61,990 nt of DNA. It comes from a virus. Below the pieces are notes generated by a model that was given only the letters and a program-made list of their open reading frames with translations, ran no database searches and was not told where the DNA came from. Made by a program: the position numbers and the translations under genes. Shown here one piece after another: positions 24,707-33,636 of this stretch. The DNA lies in the IMG/VR virus record IMGVR_UViG_3300004461_001625, positions 1 through 61,990 of that record. One strand, 5' to 3'. Each line of letters opens with the position of its first letter. Position 1 is the stretch's first letter.

Positions 24707-26629
24707 TTATATCAGAGAAGCACCAGCATTAAAGTTGAAGCCCATTGTGTAATACATTAATTCTGGATTAAATCCTGCATCTACTAAAGCAAATCTAGAC
24801 TTAATAGCGATTTTCGGCGCCATTGTTCCTTCTGCGATAGTTTCTACAGATTCAGCCATTAAGTATGGCATAAATACTAATCCTGGAGAATTACCATCAC
24901 CTTTACGTCCTACACAAATTGTATAGTCATTAAAAGCTCTGTTAGGATCTACATAAATTGTTACCCCAGCAATTGCACCGATTGGATATAAAGATCCACC
25001 AGCTTGGTTAACTGTATTAGATAACGGATATGCAATAAATCCAGCCACAGATTGAAGAGCAGTTGCCATTTCTCCACCTGTTACTGCAAACGTTGCAGGT
25101 CCTCTTCTTCCTCTAGTAGCAATTAAGTTACTTGCAGCAAGAATTTTAGTATAGATTCTACGTTGTACATCACCTTGAGTTGAACCACCCTGAGCAACAG
25201 ATGTAAACTGAGCAATTGCTTGCGCCTGGTTTGCATTAGTTGTATTGTTTGGTCCTAAGTTGACAGCAACACCAGCACCAGCACCTACAGCAGTAGTAAA
25301 TGATGCAGATAATGTAGTAGCGTTAATACCAAAGATATTTACAGCGTTAGTTGTTCCATTTCTGAAAATTCTGTCTAGGATGTATTTATTGATAGATTGA
25401 GTTAACTCATTTACCAATACAGCCTCAACTTGAGCAACAGCATCAATTCCGAATTGCTTCAGATCTTGAACTTGTTCTCTAGTCACAGCAGCAGCAACTT
25501 GGAAAGTTTCAGCAGCTACAGACTTGTTGAATAAGCTTAGTCCCATGATGTTATCAACAGTAGATTCACCTACACCTCTTTGGTAAGGATCGTTTCCGTT
25601 AATATTCTCAGTTCCAAAAGCAGGGAAGCCAGTTGCAGGGTCGTTAGTTGGTTGGAAAGCATTACCAGAAAAACCAGTAATATGATCTTCCAAAGCTTTA
25701 ACTAAACCTAAACTTGGAGCAGCAGCACATGATGCCATTACAGTAATAGTTGCACCAGCACCCATATCGGTTGCAGCAGAACCAGCTCTTACTGATGTAG
25801 CTAAAGCTCTTGCTAATCCATAAAGCTTACATGTTGCAGAACCAGCTACAGCAGCAGCAGGTTGAGCTACAATTGAATTATAGATTGTTGATGCAGCTAA
25901 TTCAGAACCTTGAGCATAATTAGATCCAACGTTAGTTGAAGTTGCTCCTAAGTTTGTATTAGCAGTTGTTAAACCTTGTGCAGTATTGTTAGCTCTAACT
26001 CTGAATATTTGTAAACCATCGATTCTTGATACACCTACAAAAGTAAGTTCATAAGAAGCAAAAGCTAAATTCGCAGCTACTGGAGTTAACGCAGTTGATG
26101 ATGAGTTGTATTGATCAGCATATAATACATCATTTACTAAGAAAGCAGTTCCATCATTATTAGTTGCACTAAATTTAATTAGTAATGGAGCAGCAGATGT
26201 ATCTAAAGCGCCGTTAACAGGAGCTCCTGATCCTCTACCTCCACCGTATACAAAGTCTAGGTAAGTTAAAACTCCCATTGGGCCTTGCATTGGTACTACA
26301 GGTACTAAGTCTAAACCTACAGTCTGAGCAGCTACTTGCATTGCAAGTGGTAGCAAAGAAAAAGGTCTGTCACCAGATCCAGTAGCTTGTGCTGGGAAAG
26401 CATTCATTGATCCAGGGTTTCCTGGCAATGTTACGTTCCCCATACTTTGAACATTCATGTTCGGGTTAAGGTGTACAGTATTGTAAACACTCTCATTAAG
26501 ATTATGGTAATGGCAGTACTTAGACATCCAAGATAACTTAGACTTTTCAGTAATTCCAGTACTTTCCTCAATAACAGGTCCCCAAGTCTTTTGAACCTCA
26601 GCCTCGTTGATTAATTGATTTGCGTACAT
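24707..26629 (-). CDS. major capsid protein (gp23-like)
   Basis: This 640-aa protein has the gp23 pattern after residue 85: SGDRPFSLLPLAMQVAAQTV, GLDLVPVVPMQGPMGVLTYLDF, later QVAAAVTREQVQDLKQFGIDAV, then RRGPATFAVTGGEMATAL, GVTIYVDPNR and GLVFMPYLMAESV, ending NPELMYYTMGF. T4 gp23 is 521 aa, so this has extra loop segments. The N terminus LINEAEVQKTWGP contains a Glu-Ala site that could be cut by the prohead protease. It forms the hexamers of the head. A TTCG hairpin terminator follows it. No TATATAAA element lies directly before it, but a small hairpin sits about 28 nt upstream of the ATG. Confidence 0.94.
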   Translation of the reverse strand: MYANQLINEAEVQKTWGPVIEESTGITEKSKLSWMSKYCHYHNLNESVYNTVHLNPNMNVQSMGNVTLPGNPGSMNAFPAQATGSGDRPFSLLPLAMQVAAQTVGLDLVPVVPMQGPMGVLTYLDFVYGGGRGSGAPVNGALDTSAAPLLIKFSATNNDGTAFLVNDVLYADQYNSSSTALTPVAANLAFASYELTFVGVSRIDGLQIFRVRANNTAQGLTTANTNLGATSTNVGSNYAQGSELAASTIYNSIVAQPAAAVAGSATCKLYGLARALATSVRAGSAATDMGAGATITVMASCAAAPSLGLVKALEDHITGFSGNAFQPTNDPATGFPAFGTENINGNDPYQRGVGESTVDNIMGLSLFNKSVAAETFQVAAAVTREQVQDLKQFGIDAVAQVEAVLVNELTQSINKYILDRIFRNGTTNAVNIFGINATTLSASFTTAVGAGAGVAVNLGPNNTTNANQAQAIAQFTSVAQGGSTQGDVQRRIYTKILAASNLIATRGRRGPATFAVTGGEMATALQSVAGFIAYPLSNTVNQAGGSLYPIGAIAGVTIYVDPNRAFNDYTICVGRKGDGNSPGLVFMPYLMAESVETIAEGTMAPKIAIKSRFALVDAGFNPELMYYTMGFNFNAGASLI

Positions 26630-26737
26630 TTTTTAAAATTATTTTTCGCATTTTGTGGAATACTATTAATATTCCGTTTTTAATCGCCTGAGTCCTTTTC
26701 TTCTTGACTATTCGATTATATTGTTTAGATTAAATGA

Positions 26738-28450
26738 TTATCTATTTAATCTGAATTTCATTTTTTGAATTAAATCTGCTTGGTAGCTTTCATTTAATAA
26801 TGGCTCAGATTTTTCCTGAGCAGCTTCAGCAGCAGTTTTACTTTCGTTCAGAGTTTCTAAATTCATTTGAGTATCTCTAAGATCTCTTGTTTGCCAAAAG
26901 TTATTAATGGCATAAGGAGTACTTAACGAATGGAATTTAGATTCTGATATGATTTGTTCTTTTCTATTTTCAGAAAGAGCATTCCATTTATCAGAATACT
27001 TTGATGGCATATCATCAATAAAGTTAATTGCCTTTCTTTCTACTATAAAACATGATTCCCAAACATTCTCAGCTTGCACAGTTGACATGATAGAATCTTT
27101 ATTCATTGATTCAACTATTAAACCTCTTTTGTCTTCAGATAAAGAATCAAATTCATTCTTTTTAGATTCTGATAAGAAGTTCATAAAGTGCATTTCAGAT
27201 AGATTCTTAGTTTCTGCTTTAGAAATTAAGTTTGCTAATTTTTCGCTAATAGTATCTTTATAAGATTTCTTCTCTTCTTTAATTTCAACTGATTCATTAA
27301 TAGCTTCTTCAATTACTGGATCAGATGATTCTTCATTAATTGATTCAGTAGCTACAGCAGCTACATTTTCTGCAATGTATTCAGAATATTTAATACTCTT
27401 ATCTACATTTTCTCCAAGATATTCAGAGTAAGCAATATTTTGATCAACCTTTTCAGCAACATATTCAGAATACTTAATTCCTTTATCCAAGCTTTCACCT
27501 AAATAATTAGAATATGCAATTCCTTTATCTGCCTGTTCAGCAACATGCTCAGTATATTGAATAGAACTGTCTAGTTCTTCTCCTAAGTAAGAAGCATAAT
27601 TTTTAATTTTGTCGATGTTCTCTGCTAAGTAGTCAGAGTGAGATATGCTCTTGTCTAGATTTTCTGATAAGTATTCAGTATAATCAGTAACCTGATTTAC
27701 TTTCTCTGCAATATGCTCAGTATATTTAACTAGCTTTTCAATTAACTCATCGTTATTAGAATTTGCAGATTCCTTAACACTGTCTAATGTATTCTTTACA
27801 TATTCAGTGTACTTATTAAAATCGTCAACAGTTACAAATTTGTCTGATGTATTTTCCATTGTTAGATCTGTTTTATTTGTTTTATTTATTTCATCTTCAG
27901 TTTCTGCCATTTCATAAATGTATAAACCTTCAGTATCTCCAAAACCATAAGATTCATTTACTTTTGATAATTCAGCATTTTCAAATCCAGGATCTGCAAC
28001 TAAATCATACGTGAAGAATTTTTTAATTTTAACCTTTCCAGCTTCATCAACTGTTCCAGCTGCTCTGCTTGAAATATGTAATGGAATACCATCTTCTATT
28101 AATGCCTGAGCTTCTTTACCTTTTGAAGTATTTAATAATCTTATTCTTCCTAGAACTTGTTTCTTGTCCTTATCATATTCTAAATCTTCAATAACATGAG
28201 AAACGTTTGATAGGCTAATATCAAAATCTTTTGGGTGATCAAGTTCACCTAACAATTTGTTAGTTTTAACTTTTTCCTTTAATTCATTAATATGAGGAAG
28301 TACTTCAGCTTCTTCATAAATTCTATTATTTTTATTCTTTACTCCAATCTCAGTAAATACACCTTCAAGGACAACAGAGCCATCGGCATCCTTTGTCATA
28401 CTTAAATTAGACTTAGATCTTTCTAGAATTAAAAGTTTCTTATTTGACAT
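26738..28450 (-). CDS. prohead protease fused to scaffold-like repeat region
   Basis: Residues 1-165 carry a gp21-type herpesvirus-fold serine protease. The catalytic His is H72 in LLGELDHP and the catalytic Ser is in HISSRAAG (S127/S128). Residues 243-368 are nine tandem 14-residue repeats (for example YTEYLSENLDKSIS), which predict a long helical rod. The C-terminal part is acidic and helical. In T4 the protease (gp21, 212 aa) and scaffold (gp22) are separate, so this 570-aa protein looks like a fusion of the two. It lies between portal and capsid as in T4. It would cut head proteins and perhaps itself (sites such as AINES, LLNES). Confidence 0.85.
   Translation of the reverse strand: MSNKKLLILERSKSNLSMTKDADGSVVLEGVFTEIGVKNKNNRIYEEAEVLPHINELKEKVKTNKLLGELDHPKDFDISLSNVSHVIEDLEYDKDKKQVLGRIRLLNTSKGKEAQALIEDGIPLHISSRAAGTVDEAGKVKIKKFFTYDLVADPGFENAELSKVNESYGFGDTEGLYIYEMAETEDEINKTNKTDLTMENTSDKFVTVDDFNKYTEYVKNTLDSVKESANSNNDELIEKLVKYTEHIAEKVNQVTDYTEYLSENLDKSISHSDYLAENIDKIKNYASYLGEELDSSIQYTEHVAEQADKGIAYSNYLGESLDKGIKYSEYVAEKVDQNIAYSEYLGENVDKSIKYSEYIAENVAAVATESINEESSDPVIEEAINESVEIKEEKKSYKDTISEKLANLISKAETKNLSEMHFMNFLSESKKNEFDSLSEDKRGLIVESMNKDSIMSTVQAENVWESCFIVERKAINFIDDMPSKYSDKWNALSENRKEQIISESKFHSLSTPYAINNFWQTRDLRDTQMNLETLNESKTAAEAAQEKSEPLLNESYQADLIQKMKFRLNR
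27347..27724 (-). repeat. nine 14-residue tandem repeats in the scaffold domain
   Basis: Nine units of 14 residues begin Y/H-S/T-x-Y/H-hydrophobic (examples YTEHIAEKVNQVTD, YSEYLGENVDKSIK). The 42-bp unit is degenerate in DNA but constant in protein phase. Two heptads per unit suggest a regular helical rod or coiled coil. Confidence 0.88.
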
Positions 28451-28468
28451 CTTTCTAGTATTATTTGA

Positions 28469-28478
28469 TTTATATATT
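28469..28478 (-). promoter_or_regulatory. late promoter candidate, TATATAAA
   Basis: The minus strand reads AATATATAAA 18 nt before the ATG of the protease/scaffold gene. Confidence 0.58.
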
Positions 28479-28495
28479 ATAACTCTTGATAGTTT

Positions 28496-30142
28496 TTAGA
28501 TTCCAGCTAATGGGTCTTCATCTATTCCATCAGATTTCTTCTCAGGCTTAAAATCTTTAGGATTTGCACCTAACAAGATCTTTTCAATATCTTCTTCTTT
28601 ATAACCATCTGCTTCTAACTCAGTACGTTCTTTAGCTCGAGCATTGGCTTTAATATCATCGCGTGTAAATCCACCATATCTCTTAATTAAGAATCCTAAA
28701 TCAAAATATGGTATTTCTTCCATCTCAGCAGTCATTGTACTTAATTGAGTTTTCATATTACCTATAAAATCAACACGTTTAGTTTGGAGTTCCATCTCTT
28801 TCATTTCTTCAAATACATTATCCTTCATAAAGTTTAATCCTAAACCTGCTTTAAAAGCAATATCATTTTTTAATTCAGGATGGTTAAGACACATTTGAAG
28901 ATATACAGGTTTAACTAGTATTTCTTGAAATATTGATCTTAATCTTGAAATAAACCTTCCAAACTTAATTTCATCTCTTAACATACCACTTGCTTCCATA
29001 TCATATGTATTACCACCTTCTCTATCAAACCTAGAGAATGGTATCTTAGATGCTAATTGTAATTTATCAGAGAAATATTTTAAAGATTCAGTATCTCCTA
29101 AATCAGGACCGTCCCCACCTATTGTTTGAATTTCTGGTGATTCCCCATCTTTAGAAGGTAACCAATATTCTTTATTGAATGGCATCATTGGTTTACCATT
29201 GGTTTGAATCTCACCACTTTCAAAATTAAAGTCTACAACCTCACGATATGAATTCATTAATGTTGCTAGAGATTGCTTTGCTCTTGTTTTAGATTTACCT
29301 CCGACAGGTATTGTAAACTGTGTTTTAAATGAAGCATTAGATACAGCCCAGATAATTCTACTATGTTCCATTATTCTTAAAAGGTTAAAAGATCTTATTA
29401 ATCTTTCCACATAAGATATTCTCATTGGGGAATTTACTGAAGAATATGAAATGTATATTATTTGAGAATCCCATAATGTTCTTTCCTTTGCACCTTCACC
29501 TTTATATTGAATCCAAACTTTTTTACCGTCATCCGTATCGATACCTGGCATTAATGATATTGGATCTAATTCTTTAAAACCAATAATTTCTGTTTGCTTA
29601 TCATTATAAACTATTTCAAATGCAAGAAATCCATCAATTAACCATTTTCTAAAATAATTCCACGGAGCAACCATATCATTAAATCCAAAGTAATTATAGA
29701 TATTATTATATACATCATTAATTTCTTCTTCGATTGATTCTCCAATATGGCCATTAAAGTCTGCATAAGCCATGTAATTAGATTCGTCAAATACAATTGC
29801 TTCATCAGTTAATACATCTAAGATATCTTCTATTTCATCTTGTACTGCAAAGGTTCTAAGTTGGTCTCTTTTTCTAACATAGTCTTGATCAAAAAATGCA
29901 ATATTTTTCTTTAGGTTTGTATCAGTTAATGATAGTGCAGCAAATGCACCATACATATCATCACCATCCGAACCCATAGGATTAAATGAATAACCCATTT
30001 GATTTTCAGTAAAACCTACTGCACGTGAATTACGAATGATCATATCATCGTATGCCATTCCTAAATTAGAAAGATCTTTTAGAAGTCTTCTTACTGGATT
30101 TCCAGTACTTAAAGGACCTCTTCTATCTGTAAAACCTGCCAT
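28496..30142 (-). CDS. portal protein (gp20-like)
   Basis: This 548-aa protein lies directly upstream of the protease/scaffold gene, the T4 portal position, and is close to T4 gp20 (524 aa). Portal-family features include LIDGFLAFEIVYNDKQTEIIGF (wing), SYVERLIRSFNLLRIMEHS, and SKIPFSRFDREGGNTYDMEAS before the helical stem region. The C-terminal segment has ADGYKEEDIEKIL. Twelve copies form the DNA channel at the head vertex and the binding site of terminase. It has a TATATAAA promoter candidate whose sequence overlaps the stop codon of the upstream gene. Confidence 0.93.
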   Translation of the reverse strand: MAGFTDRRGPLSTGNPVRRLLKDLSNLGMAYDDMIIRNSRAVGFTENQMGYSFNPMGSDGDDMYGAFAALSLTDTNLKKNIAFFDQDYVRKRDQLRTFAVQDEIEDILDVLTDEAIVFDESNYMAYADFNGHIGESIEEEINDVYNNIYNYFGFNDMVAPWNYFRKWLIDGFLAFEIVYNDKQTEIIGFKELDPISLMPGIDTDDGKKVWIQYKGEGAKERTLWDSQIIYISYSSVNSPMRISYVERLIRSFNLLRIMEHSRIIWAVSNASFKTQFTIPVGGKSKTRAKQSLATLMNSYREVVDFNFESGEIQTNGKPMMPFNKEYWLPSKDGESPEIQTIGGDGPDLGDTESLKYFSDKLQLASKIPFSRFDREGGNTYDMEASGMLRDEIKFGRFISRLRSIFQEILVKPVYLQMCLNHPELKNDIAFKAGLGLNFMKDNVFEEMKEMELQTKRVDFIGNMKTQLSTMTAEMEEIPYFDLGFLIKRYGGFTRDDIKANARAKERTELEADGYKEEDIEKILLGANPKDFKPEKKSDGIDEDPLAGI

Positions 30143-30160
30143 AATCTATTTTTTTATTAG

Positions 30161-30170
30161 TTTATATATT
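30161..30170 (-). promoter_or_regulatory. late promoter candidate, TATATAAA, overlapping a stop codon
   Basis: The minus strand reads AATATATAAA 18 nt before the portal ATG. Its TAA is also the stop codon of the 192-aa gene, so transcription control and the end of the upstream gene are merged. Confidence 0.58.
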
Positions 30171-30740
30171 CTTATAGTATAATGCTTGGGCTTGGTTAAT
30201 ATTTCCACCATAAAAATCGCTTTCATTATTAACTGCCCCAACATACCAATCCTCATATCCTAAAACATAAGGGTTTTTCATTTTCTTTATTATATACTGT
30301 CTTGTACAGTAAGTTAAATTATATTTTTTACCAAATGCTTGTTTGACAAATTCCCACCTAAAGGCTGTAATAGGTGCTTGTGAGTCAGGATTGCCTAATG
30401 CTTTACCTTTAGTTAAAGCTGCTATTTGTGTTTTTAGCGATACTGTAAGTTCTGTTAAGAAAGGTATTCTTGCCTCATACGGCATATAATGTAAATTAAT
30501 ACCTAATTGGTGTCCGTTGTCAGATTCTCCTAAACCTATAACTAGTGGATGTGAATCATAAAAAGCCTCATCTTTAGTATAATAATAAAAACTATACATT
30601 TGACCAGGATTTAAAACACCATCAGCCTTTGCAGAAATTCGAGGTATATCTATTTGTGATTGTTTAGATGCACGATTTCTACCTTTACTTTCAGCAAGAT
30701 AAAGTTCTAAGTCTTCTGTAAATGATCCTATTAAAGCCAT
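30162..30740 (-). CDS. structural protein candidate, 192 aa
   Basis: I do not recognise this protein firmly. The N terminus SFTEDLELYLAESKGRNRASKQ has a LxE-type site like those cut by the T4 prohead protease. The middle (GQMYSFYYYTKDEAFYDSHPLVIGLG, then HQLGINLHYMPYEARIPFL) is beta-rich and reads like an oligomeric tail or head protein. It lies directly downstream of gp4 (1 nt) and upstream of the portal, among head genes. No membrane segment. Candidates include a baseplate-wedge, DNA-end-protector or neck protein; none could be confirmed from motifs alone. Confidence 0.6.
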   Translation of the reverse strand: MALIGSFTEDLELYLAESKGRNRASKQSQIDIPRISAKADGVLNPGQMYSFYYYTKDEAFYDSHPLVIGLGESDNGHQLGINLHYMPYEARIPFLTELTVSLKTQIAALTKGKALGNPDSQAPITAFRWEFVKQAFGKKYNLTYCTRQYIIKKMKNPYVLGYEDWYVGAVNNESDFYGGNINQAQALYYKNI

Positions 30741-31222
30741 TAAAATAATTTTGAATCTTCAGTTAATAGCATTACTTTACAATTTCTTTCTTTTGCCATT
30801 TTGTTTAGTGCATTAGTTTTACATAAATTTCTTACATATGATTCGTAAGCATATTTAAAATTCTTTAATGCTTTTGCTGTTTTTCTTTTAGGTTCCTTTG
30901 GTTTTTGTAATTGTGCCTTAGGTTTTATTTCTACTACATATTCTTGAGTCTCATCTCCTTTTTTCATTTTAAAGAAAAAATCAGGATAATACTTATGAAA
31001 CTTATTATCTAGCAAATTAAAATAAGGTATAGAGAAAGGTTCTGATATCCAATAAATCACATCTTCATTATGATCGCACCAATAACAAAATTTTCTTTCC
31101 CAACTACTTCTATATATGATTGGACCTTCCCCTCGATATTTTTGAGGGTACTTAGGTTTATAATAACCTTGTTTAAATCCAGACTTTGAAGTAGGCTTTA
31201 CCTTTTTAATGCTCATAGGCAA
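30740..31222 (-). CDS. head completion protein (gp4/gp50-like), nuclease-fold
   Basis: A 160-aa basic protein with the gp4 signature: PIIYRSSWERKFCYWCDHNEDVI, then WISEPFSIPYF, then KYYPDFFFKMKKGDETQEYVVEIKPK. The D-x(n)-E-x-K pattern (PDFF ... EIKPK) resembles restriction-endonuclease folds, as in gp4 family members. T4 gp4 (150 aa) is added to filled heads before tail joining. The gene overlaps its neighbour by 1 nt and is preceded by the sigma factor gene. Two Cys residues (FCYWCDH) could bind metal. Confidence 0.88.
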   Translation of the reverse strand: MPMSIKKVKPTSKSGFKQGYYKPKYPQKYRGEGPIIYRSSWERKFCYWCDHNEDVIYWISEPFSIPYFNLLDNKFHKYYPDFFFKMKKGDETQEYVVEIKPKAQLQKPKEPKRKTAKALKNFKYAYESYVRNLCKTNALNKMAKERNCKVMLLTEDSKLF

Positions 31223-31226
31223 TTAA

Positions 31227-31592
31227 CTATATTGTATAAATTCCTTCGCTATCAGCGCTCCCGTTAATTGATACAGTGCCATGATATTTCTTTGGGTGTA
31301 ATTTGTTCCAACCTTTTGCAAATCCTCTTTTTGCTATTTCAGTAAAATAAGCAAATGCATTGGTACTTTTTTCTGGATTAAAATTTCTCCAATATCTATA
31401 AAGATCCATATAAGCATAAGCAATACAATCTTGCCTATCTTCTGGGTTTCTATAAGTTAATTTCCTAGAACACTTATCAGCTAATAACATTAAAAATTCC
31501 AAAGCCTTTGGCGTTAATTCATCCTTTTCTTTAGATAATACAATCTGCTCAAGGAGATCTCTGTTATTTAAATAATTTCTTTTTCTTGCCAT
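31227..31592 (-). CDS. late transcription sigma factor (gp55-like)
   Basis: A 121-aa protein matching the gp55 family: LNNRDLLEQIVLSKEK at the N terminus, LTPKALEFLMLLADKCSRKL, and the diagnostic YWRNFNPEKSTNAFAYFTEIAKRGF, where T4 gp55 has the similar 'FDPEKSKNPFAYFTQI'. This segment corresponds to sigma region 2. T4 gp55 is 185 aa. It directs host RNA polymerase to late promoters, helped by the gp45 clamp. The phage carries TATATAAA boxes before its late genes, which are the probable targets. It has its own terminator upstream. Confidence 0.86.
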   Translation of the reverse strand: MARKRNYLNNRDLLEQIVLSKEKDELTPKALEFLMLLADKCSRKLTYRNPEDRQDCIAYAYMDLYRYWRNFNPEKSTNAFAYFTEIAKRGFAKGWNKLHPKKYHGTVSINGSADSEGIYTI

Positions 31593-31620
31593 TAGATTTG
31601 TTTAATTTATTATTATATAC

Positions 31621-31655
31621 AAAAAAGGACCGATTGTTTAATTTCAATCGGTCCT
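31621..31655 (-). terminator. Rho-independent terminator before the sigma factor gene
   Basis: The minus strand forms AGGACCGATTG, an 8-nt loop, and CAATCGGTCCT, a perfect 11-bp stem, followed by TTTTTT. It lies 31 nt after the stop of the 632-aa gene. A second AT element (TATATAATAATAAATT) after it can start transcription of the sigma gene. Confidence 0.93.
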
Positions 31656-31686
31656 CTAATTATATTAAACTAGAATGTATTGCAGA

Positions 31687-33585
31687 TTAAATCTTAACCT
31701 CTAGATCACCTTTAGGTAATATTATACTTTTCCCATCCTTAGGAACAATTATACTTAACATATCATCATCGCCTAGAGAAGCATATTCTTCAGCATTAAC
31801 TAAGACTTCTTGTCTCTTTTTAAGACCTTGTCCACTTTTTTTAACCGATGCTTCTACGAAACCATCATTTAAATAGTCGTCTTTACTTTTTTTTTCAGAA
31901 ATATATGAATCAGCTAATTCTTTTTCTTTTCCTTTTAACTCTTCAGCTAATAAATTTAAAGCTTCAGTTAATTCTTCAGTTTCACCTAACTTTTTAATAG
32001 CGGCTTCAACTTCAGCTTTCTTTTCTTCTAAGAAAGAAATAGAATCAGTAAGATCTTTTCTTTTGTTTTCATCAATTGCCTTTTCATTATTCTCTGCAAT
32101 TAATCTTTCAGAAAGAATTGGAGAAACATCAAAGTTAATAAATTCTTTTACTATTTCAACAGTTTCAGTAGCAGTATCAATTTTTACCATTTCATTTAAG
32201 TTCATTCCAGGATTTACTTTATTAATGTAAATACCTTCATTTACCCCAATCATTGTTAAAAATACATCTAAGAATTCTTGATTTTGTACTGTTGTAAAAT
32301 TATCCATTTCAGCGATTAAATCAACTGATTCAAAGAATTTACAGATTTTATCATTTTGCCATTGGTTTCTGTATCCTGAAAAGTTAGTTGCTAATAAAGA
32401 TTCTTTTAATTCAATTATACTGTAGTTAGTCATATTAACTTTACCCATTGTTAAAGTTCCTTCAGTAATGTTATATTCTAATGATTTACCATTTTCTCCA
32501 TGTAATGAAAGAATGTTTCCATTTCTTGAGAACATATTTAAACCTTCAGATACATCGAAGAATCTTGGATCAGTTACATTAGCTTCAGTAATGTCAGTTC
32601 CATTATAAGTATAATTCTTTCCATGTAAGTGGAATGTTAATCCTTCTTCAGATTCTAATACTGGAGAAAGAACAGATACAACTTTACCATTTGCAGTAGA
32701 TGCAACTTTTTGATCTTCAGCATTCATTTCATTTACTATTTGCTTAGCATCCATTGACCATGGGTGTTTTGTAGCAACAACAGCAAATTTAGATTTTACA
32801 TCTGATTCATTTAATAAAGAAACTAAATCAGAATTAAATGATTCCATTAATTTTCCTTTTTGATTTGAAGTTCTTTCAATAGATTCACTAATTCTAAAGT
32901 ACCATTTGGAATTATTATATGATTCCATTATATACTCTCTTAATTCAGAAATTGGATTTAACCAAGTTGACTGAGCTAATTTAGTATATAAGTTTCTTGC
33001 AATTTTAAATTTAAGGTCCGGGCTAACTGAATTTTCTAGTTCTTCACTAATTGCAGTAAGATCGGCATTTTTAAGTTTCATTGGAAATGCAGTTATTGCT
33101 TCTTCCAAAATAGTTAAAGATTCTTTAACAGAATACGAAACCCTGGAATTGTCATTATCCATTGCCTTCAATCCATTAATGCTATCCATAACGTTTTCGT
33201 ACAGGTCTGTTAATGTAAATTTCATTTTGTTATGATTTTTTTGATTATTATTTTCAGTGTATATATCGGACTGTTCTTTAGTCATTTCACGATATTTTGC
33301 AATACCACTCATTGCCATTTGCTGTGGAATTCCCATCCCAACTAATATTGCCATGACTTGTTGATCTGTCATAGACTCACTATGAGTAATTTTTCCATCT
33401 ATATTATCTCCAGTTGGTGCCACATCTGACATTTTACCACTTTGGCTAAATAATACATGAATTATATCTATTAATTGTTGCTTAGGGTTATTAAGATAAA
33501 GGGCATTAGTATTTACACCAGGTTGAGCATCAATTGCCCCATCTGCATAAACTTGTGTTTGTCCTTCGTTAACTGTGTTTTCCAT
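31687..33585 (-). CDS. large structural/core protein candidate, 632 aa
   Basis: I do not recognise this 632-aa protein. The N-terminal 100 residues are soluble and Gln/Asn-rich. The middle contains many Glu-rich helices with repeated 'ESF', 'LLNES' and 'VNEM' segments, which resemble prohead protease sites. A coiled coil is predicted at about residues 515-560 (FLEEKKAEVEAAIKKLGETEEL). It lies in the head gene block with its own late promoter candidate and terminator. It may be an internal core protein, a head decoration or a tail fibre; no enzyme motif is visible. Confidence 0.6.
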   Translation of the reverse strand: MENTVNEGQTQVYADGAIDAQPGVNTNALYLNNPKQQLIDIIHVLFSQSGKMSDVAPTGDNIDGKITHSESMTDQQVMAILVGMGIPQQMAMSGIAKYREMTKEQSDIYTENNNQKNHNKMKFTLTDLYENVMDSINGLKAMDNDNSRVSYSVKESLTILEEAITAFPMKLKNADLTAISEELENSVSPDLKFKIARNLYTKLAQSTWLNPISELREYIMESYNNSKWYFRISESIERTSNQKGKLMESFNSDLVSLLNESDVKSKFAVVATKHPWSMDAKQIVNEMNAEDQKVASTANGKVVSVLSPVLESEEGLTFHLHGKNYTYNGTDITEANVTDPRFFDVSEGLNMFSRNGNILSLHGENGKSLEYNITEGTLTMGKVNMTNYSIIELKESLLATNFSGYRNQWQNDKICKFFESVDLIAEMDNFTTVQNQEFLDVFLTMIGVNEGIYINKVNPGMNLNEMVKIDTATETVEIVKEFINFDVSPILSERLIAENNEKAIDENKRKDLTDSISFLEEKKAEVEAAIKKLGETEELTEALNLLAEELKGKEKELADSYISEKKSKDDYLNDGFVEASVKKSGQGLKKRQEVLVNAEEYASLGDDDMLSIIVPKDGKSIILPKGDLEVKI

Positions 33586-33604
33586 ATTACACTATTTGAT
33601 TTGT

Positions 33605-33614
33605 TTTATATATT
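33605..33614 (-). promoter_or_regulatory. late promoter candidate, TATATAAA
   Basis: The minus strand reads AATATATAAA 19 nt before the ATG of the 632-aa gene. Confidence 0.58.
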
Positions 33615-33636
33615 ATAAGTCTCTTTGATTAATTGT

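Noticed and set aside
26657-26675. Hairpin GGAATA...TATTCC upstream of the capsid gene
   Set aside because: As a terminator the T run is on the wrong side for minus-strand transcription; it could be a leader structure but no evidence supports a role.
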